Made by a program: the position numbers and the translations under genes. This document shows, one piece after another, positions 6,359 through 9,888 of a stretch of DNA of 9,888 nucleotides. This DNA is from Bacteroidetes bacterium QH_10_64_19 (lineage in GTDB: Bacteria > Bacteroidota > Rhodothermia > Rhodothermales > Salinibacteraceae), in contig PXSY01000189.1 of the NCBI GenBank assembly GCA_003023125.1, positions 1 to 9,888 on the forward strand, given 5' to 3'. Numbering within the stretch: the stretch's first letter is position 1; the number at the start of each line of letters is the position of its first letter. The notes under the pieces were generated by a model that was not told the DNA's origin, did not search any database, and saw nothing but the letters and a program-made list of their open reading frames with translations.

Positions 6359-6853
6359 TCAGAGGGGGTCCGCGAGGAACGAGTCGAGCGCGTCTGTGAA
6401 GGCCGAGGGGCGCTCGGCGTGAGCCTTGTGCCCCGTCCCCGGAACAACAACACGCCGGGCCGGGTCGATTCGGGTCGCGGCCTCGTCCGTAATCGACACG
6501 TACTTGTCGTCGAGTGCCCCCGTAAGGATCAGCGTCGGGCAGTCGAGAGTGTCGAGCCGGTCCCAGAATGATGCCTGTCGGCCCGGGCTCAGGCCGCGGA
6601 GGGCCTTCGCCAGTTCCCGAGGATTGTTCGTGCTCCGCGTCTGCACCATCTTCTCGACCAACCCGTGACGGGCGAGCGACTCGAAAAGGGGCTGTCGATA
6701 CCAGTCCGCAAGGAAGGCGTTCAGATCCTCCGCGATCCGATCCGCCCGGTCTGCGTCTACCGACCGACGATCCGCTCCGTTCGTTCCGCGAAGCCATGGA
6801 GATCTGCACCATATGACTTGGCCGGGCCTAGCCAAGTTGGAAGCGCTGATCAT
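6359..6853 (-). CDS. menH: MenH remnant (SHCHC synthase), N-terminal half missing
   Basis: A 164-residue frame whose residues 21-164 resemble the C-terminal part of MenH, the alpha/beta-hydrolase that eliminates pyruvate from SEPHCHC. Visible are FLADWYRQPLFESLARH (47-63), LRGLSPGRQASFWDRL (85-100), the acid region GALDDKY (112-118, D115) and the catalytic His region VPGTGHKAHAERP (137-149, H142). MenH proteins are about 250-280 residues. The LHGF oxyanion region and the GxSxGG nucleophile elbow that should come first are absent, and only 16 nt separate this ATG from the end of menD. Residues 1-20 match nothing I know in MenH, and the join to family-like sequence is near SPWLRG (about 6795). 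I infer a deletion of at least 300 bp. Without the serine it should be inactive, so it is functionally a pseudogene with an open frame. Confidence 0.75.
   Translation of the reverse strand: MISASNLARPGQVIWCRSPWLRGTNGADRRSVDADRADRIAEDLNAFLADWYRQPLFESLARHGLVEKMVQTRSTNNPRELAKALRGLSPGRQASFWDRLDTLDCPTLILTGALDDKYVSITDEAATRIDPARRVVVPGTGHKAHAERPSAFTDALDSFLADPL
6816..6837. repeat. 7-bp inverted repeat in the 5' part of the menH remnant
   Basis: ACTTGGC (6816-6822) and GCCAAGT (6831-6837) form a perfect stem around an 8-base loop, in the non-family-like first 20 codons of the menH remnant, next to its presumed deletion junction. Confidence 0.5.
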
Positions 6854-6869
6854 CCTCTATTCTCGGGTC

Positions 6870-8493
6870 TCAAGATCCATGGGCGTCGCCTGCGCTCTCA
6901 CTCCCGTGATCCTGGACACGAGACCGGTCGTCAGCCGAACTCCGCCCGTCGTACACCGCTGCTGCCACCGCGGCCTCCAGCTGCTCGTGCACCCGTAGGT
7001 TGGCCGCGCGGTCCGTCTGCACCTCGATGAGCGCCGACGCGCCGGACTGACACGCCTCCCGGTACGCCGCCTGGAAGGCCGACGGCGTCTTGGGGCGGTG
7101 GTAGGGGAGACCGAACGTCGCCGCCGCGTCCTCGAAGTCCCGGCCGTGGGCGTTCAGGTCGTGCCACAGCGCGAGGTCGCCGATGAGGAGCGTGACGGGG
7201 CCGTCGCGGCCCGTCGCCACGCCCGCCGCCGTCGCCACCGTCCCGTCGATGCCACTCGCCCCCCGGTTGGCGTAGGCAGGCCCCGCAGAGCCATCGGTAG
7301 AGCCGTGGCGGTTCAGGTCGCGCACCGGCATGCTGCTCGCCGCCACGAGCGCGTGGCCTGATGGCATCTCGGCGCTCAGTGCCGTCGCCACCAGCGGCTC
7401 GGTGAGCGTATCCGTTTCGTCGGCATGATCTTGGACGACCGTTTCGGCCCGAGCGCTCGCCCCCGTCCATGCGTCGCGCCAGTTAGTCGGGCCGGACCTC
7501 TCGTCGAGCCGCGCGATGAGCGCGTCGGCGGCCGCCGGCACGTCGGCCTCGATGTGGTGCGTGACCCGGTGGTCCGGATCGATGCGGGACGGATCTGGGC
7601 GCACCACAGCCCATGTCTCCGGCGCGCAGTCGCGCAGGAACAGGCGCAGTCGCTTCGACGCGAACCGCCCCCCCACCTGCAGGACGGCCTCCGGCGCATG
7701 GGACTCCCGGAACGTCTCCGACGTGAGCACGAGATCCCCGTACGGCACCCGCCCGGCGCTCTTCTCCCCCCCCAGCCGGAGCCGCGAGGTGAGGTGGGGC
7801 ACGAGCGGCCATCCCAGGTGGGTCGCGAGCCGCCGCGTCGCGTCCGCCGCGGCAGCGGTACTGCGTGTACGGCTCCGAGCCGGCGGCCCAGTCTTCGACC
7901 GCAGCGGGGACCCCGACGGACACCTCCGACTCGACCGGCTCCAGCGGCTTCCGAAACATGCAGTTGACGTGCACGGGCCCGGCGGGAGGGCGCACGGTGC
8001 GGTGGACCGCCTGATTGACCGTCGTGAGGACATATGCCGGGTCAATCTCGTCGGACGGCGGGGGCACGTCCACCTGCCACCGCACGTAATCCCCGAAAAT
8101 CTTGACCTGATCGATCGTCTGGTTGGCGCCCGTATCTCGCAGTTCGGGCGGGCGGTCGGCGGTGAGGAGAAGCAGCGGCACCCCGTCTACGGACGCCTCC
8201 ACGACGGCGGGCAGTCCATTGGCGACGGCGGTGCCAGAGGTGGTGATCCAGGCCGCGGACGTCTGGGTGGCGCGGCCATATCCGAGGGCCGCGAACGCAT
8301 TCCCCCGCTCGTCCACGTGAAGGATCGTCTCCGCGTCCGGATGCCGGGCCGCCGCAACGGTCAGCGGCGTCGACCGAGACCCGGGCGCCACAAAAAACGT
8401 CTCGACGCCGTTCCGGACCAGTTCTTCGACGAGCACCTGGGTCCAGAGATACGTCGTGTTTGGCGCGTCGAGGACGGAGGGACAGTCAGGCAC
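6870..8493 (-). pseudogene. menD: SEPHCHC synthase with two internal deletions
   Basis: The thiamine-diphosphate enzyme that condenses isochorismate with 2-oxoglutarate. From the GTG at 8493 the frame has VAPGSRSTPL (35-44), DERGNAFAALG (61-71, with ThDP-activating E62), TSGTAVANGLPAVVEA (85-100), TADRPPELRDTGANQTIDQ (111-129) and GPVHVNCMF. After EPYTQY (near 7858) it becomes non-homologous and runs on to a stop at 7483. The family sequence resumes in another frame at DATRRLATHLGWPLVPHL, with about 30 residues missing. That frame keeps SSMPVRDLN, ANRGASGIDGT and LIGDLALWHDLN, then jumps at 7146-7154 to AHGRDFEDAA. The 40-45 residues normally between, including the NNDGGGIF half of the ThDP/metal motif, are missing in frame. 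It ends at 6870 with an unfamiliar hydrophilic tail. The GTG lies 24 nt after menF. Either lesion alone should abolish activity. Confidence 0.87.
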
Positions 8494-8517
8494 GAGAGCG
8501 GTGCAATTCAGGACGAG

Positions 8518-9888
8518 TCACCGAGACGCCGTTTCGGGATCGGCTACGCCCATGATGGCGGCGAAGTCACCGATCTTCTGCTCGATCTCCTCCCACTCCC
8601 GATCCGGCGTGGACCCCTCCACGATGCCCGCCCCAGAGAAAAGAGCAATCTGATTGTCCGCCACGAGCCCGGCCCGCAGGGCCACCGCAAATTCGGCGGT
8701 GTCGCGCCCCACCCAGCCCACCGGGCCGGCGTACCAGCCGCGATCGAAGGGCTCCTGCGCCCGAATCGCCGCCACGGCGTTGTCGGTGGGCACACCCCCG
8801 ACGGCAGGCGTCGGGTGAAGCGTCTCGAGCAGGTCTGTCGTGTGCGTGTCGGAATGAAGGGTGCCCTGAATCCGGGAGTGGAGATGCCGGCCGCGAGCCA
8901 GGGCCAGCTCGTCGGTCGCCTCCGGAGACTGGACCGTGGTACAGACCCCTCCGAGATCGGCCCGGATGGCGTCTTCGACGAAGGCGTGCTCCCGGCGTTC
9001 TTTGGGGCTCCGCAGCAGCTCTTCGCGGAGCGCCGCGTCTTCGGCCTCCGTCTCTCCACGGGGCCGCGTCCCGGCCACCGCCTCGCTCACAACGCTCCGC
9101 CCCGCCCGCCGAAACAGCCGCTCGGGCGAAGCCCCCACGAACGCAGGCCCCTCCGCCGGCCGCACCGCAAAATGATAGCAGCCCGGCGTCGCCGCCTCCA
9201 GGTGGCTCAGCACGAGCAGCGGATCCATCGAATCTCCGAGCGTAAGGGCCACGCGCCGGGCCAGCACCACCTTGTCGAGCGCGTCTCCCTCGATCGCGTC
9301 GAGCGCCCAGCGAATCATCTGGGTCCATCCCTCGCGGCCCGGCACGTCTTCGCGGTGATAGGGACGGGGCAGCGGCGTCCGGTCCTCCGGCACGGGCAGC
9401 GCCAGCGCCTCAATCGAGGCGAGAATCGACTCCAGCCGGTCGGCATCGTGGGGCCGCACGAGGTTGCACACCAGCCGCAACGCGTCGTCCGTCTGTACGA
9501 GCTCAAATCGAGGAAGCACGAACCGGTACGTGCCAAACGGTGCCCATCGTTGGTCGGGACGATCGGCGGCCTGCGGCTGTGCAGCCTCGAAGCGGAGCCC
9601 TCCGTAGTACCGAACCGCCGGGGCAGCCCCACCGAGCCGGTCGTCGAGGCGCTCGCCGAGGGCCTCGTAGTTCACCGGGGCCCGCGTGCCGGACACGACA
9701 TCCGCCGCGCCCACCGCCGCAATCGTCCGCGTTTCGCCGCGGCCCGACCAATAGGCCGCCTCGGAGAGCGATTGGGCCCGAATCCAGTCGATCGGGCGGA
9801 CCGGTTCCGGAACGGAGACGCTCACCCGCTTGAGGCCCGGAGTTGTCTCTCGTCCAGACCGGAGGGCCTGCCGGACGTGCGTCGACAG
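8518..9888 (-). CDS. menF: menaquinone-specific isochorismate synthase (5' end beyond window)
   Basis: A chorismate-utilising enzyme that converts chorismate to isochorismate, the first step of the pathway. Motifs, numbered from an internal GTG at 9825, run in family order: KVVLARRVAL with K185, FVGASPERLF (229-238), AGTRPRG (251-257), SPKERREHAF, HLHSRIQGTL, LLETLHPTPAVGGVPTDNA (332-350), EPFDRGWYAGPVGWVG (358-373), FAVALRAGLV, LFSGAGIVEGS and EWEEIEQK. The metal-binding Glu residues and lysine base are therefore in place, and no lesion is visible. The frame stays open from that GTG to the right edge (21 more codons). The added residues lead directly into VSVSVPEPVRPIDWI, which resembles the internal start of family domains, so I think the true start lies outside the window and GTG 9825 is the alternative. 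The operon promoter is also outside. Confidence 0.9.
   Translation of the reverse strand: MSTHVRQALRSGRETTPGLKRVSVSVPEPVRPIDWIRAQSLSEAAYWSGRGETRTIAAVGAADVVSGTRAPVNYEALGERLDDRLGGAAPAVRYYGGLRFEAAQPQAADRPDQRWAPFGTYRFVLPRFELVQTDDALRLVCNLVRPHDADRLESILASIEALALPVPEDRTPLPRPYHREDVPGREGWTQMIRWALDAIEGDALDKVVLARRVALTLGDSMDPLLVLSHLEAATPGCYHFAVRPAEGPAFVGASPERLFRRAGRSVVSEAVAGTRPRGETEAEDAALREELLRSPKERREHAFVEDAIRADLGGVCTTVQSPEATDELALARGRHLHSRIQGTLHSDTHTTDLLETLHPTPAVGGVPTDNAVAAIRAQEPFDRGWYAGPVGWVGRDTAEFAVALRAGLVADNQIALFSGAGIVEGSTPDREWEEIEQKIGDFAAIMGVADPETASR

Noticed and set aside
5307..6812. One minus-strand frame of 501 codons that contains most of MenA and seems to extend far upstream.
   Set aside because: Its first 165 codons are the menH region read out of frame and its last ones are menC out of frame. 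MenA homology starts at the ATG at 6317 and ends near 5631 in this frame.
1..9888. CRISPR array, toxin-antitoxin pair, prophage or defence genes.
   Set aside because: No regular spaced repeats, integrase, or defence-type proteins were seen on either strand.

Overview
The window looks like chromosome from a high-GC, halophile-type member of the Bacteroidota/Rhodothermota (Salinibacter-like). This rests on acidic, Asp/Glu-rich proteins, GC-rich third codon positions, start codons mostly without a Shine-Dalgarno sequence, and the order of the menaquinone genes. The taxon is an inference; no rRNA or other marker gene is present.

Layout. (1) 1-221, minus strand: the first 73 codons of a myo-inositol-1-phosphate synthase gene that runs off the left edge. 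(2) 222-862: about 640 bp of non-coding, less GC-rich DNA between divergent genes. It holds a 160-bp MITE-like element (346-505) with 12-bp perfect terminal inverted repeats and a TTA duplication on each side, a strong hairpin (614-647), and short palindromes near the ino1 start. (3) 863-2814, plus strand: a three-gene partner-switching module, made of a STAS anti-anti-sigma protein, an RsbW-type anti-sigma kinase, and a receiver-PP2C (RsbU/SpoIIE-type) phosphatase. The kinase and phosphatase genes overlap by 22 nt. A candidate terminator lies at 2890-2929. (4) 2950-9888, minus strand: a tightly packed menaquinone operon transcribed right to left as menF-menD-menH-menA-menC-menE, running off the right edge.

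The main result is that the men operon appears broken at several independent places, while menF and menC look complete. menE carries a perfect 7-bp tandem duplication that shifts its frame; removing one copy restores both the frame and the normal family spacing. menD has two lesions: one loses about 30 codons and the frame, the other loses about 40-45 codons in frame, including the second half of the thiamine-diphosphate motif. menA has lost about 30 codons and its frame between the second prenyl-diphosphate motif and the C-terminal helix. menH keeps only its C-terminal part and lacks the catalytic-serine region. No menB is present. Taken at face value the window encodes a decaying 1,4-dihydroxy-2-naphthoate route, so the organism would need another quinone source or a second gene set. 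An assembly or sequencing artefact is the main alternative, and read-level evidence would separate the two.

How the genes would work together: the first module is a signalling relay in which the receiver-controlled phosphatase dephosphorylates the STAS protein, so that it sequesters the kinase/anti-sigma factor. No sigma factor or sensor kinase is in the window, so the output is unknown. The men genes, if intact, would convert chorismate to demethylmenaquinone, except for the MenB and DHNA-CoA thioesterase steps.
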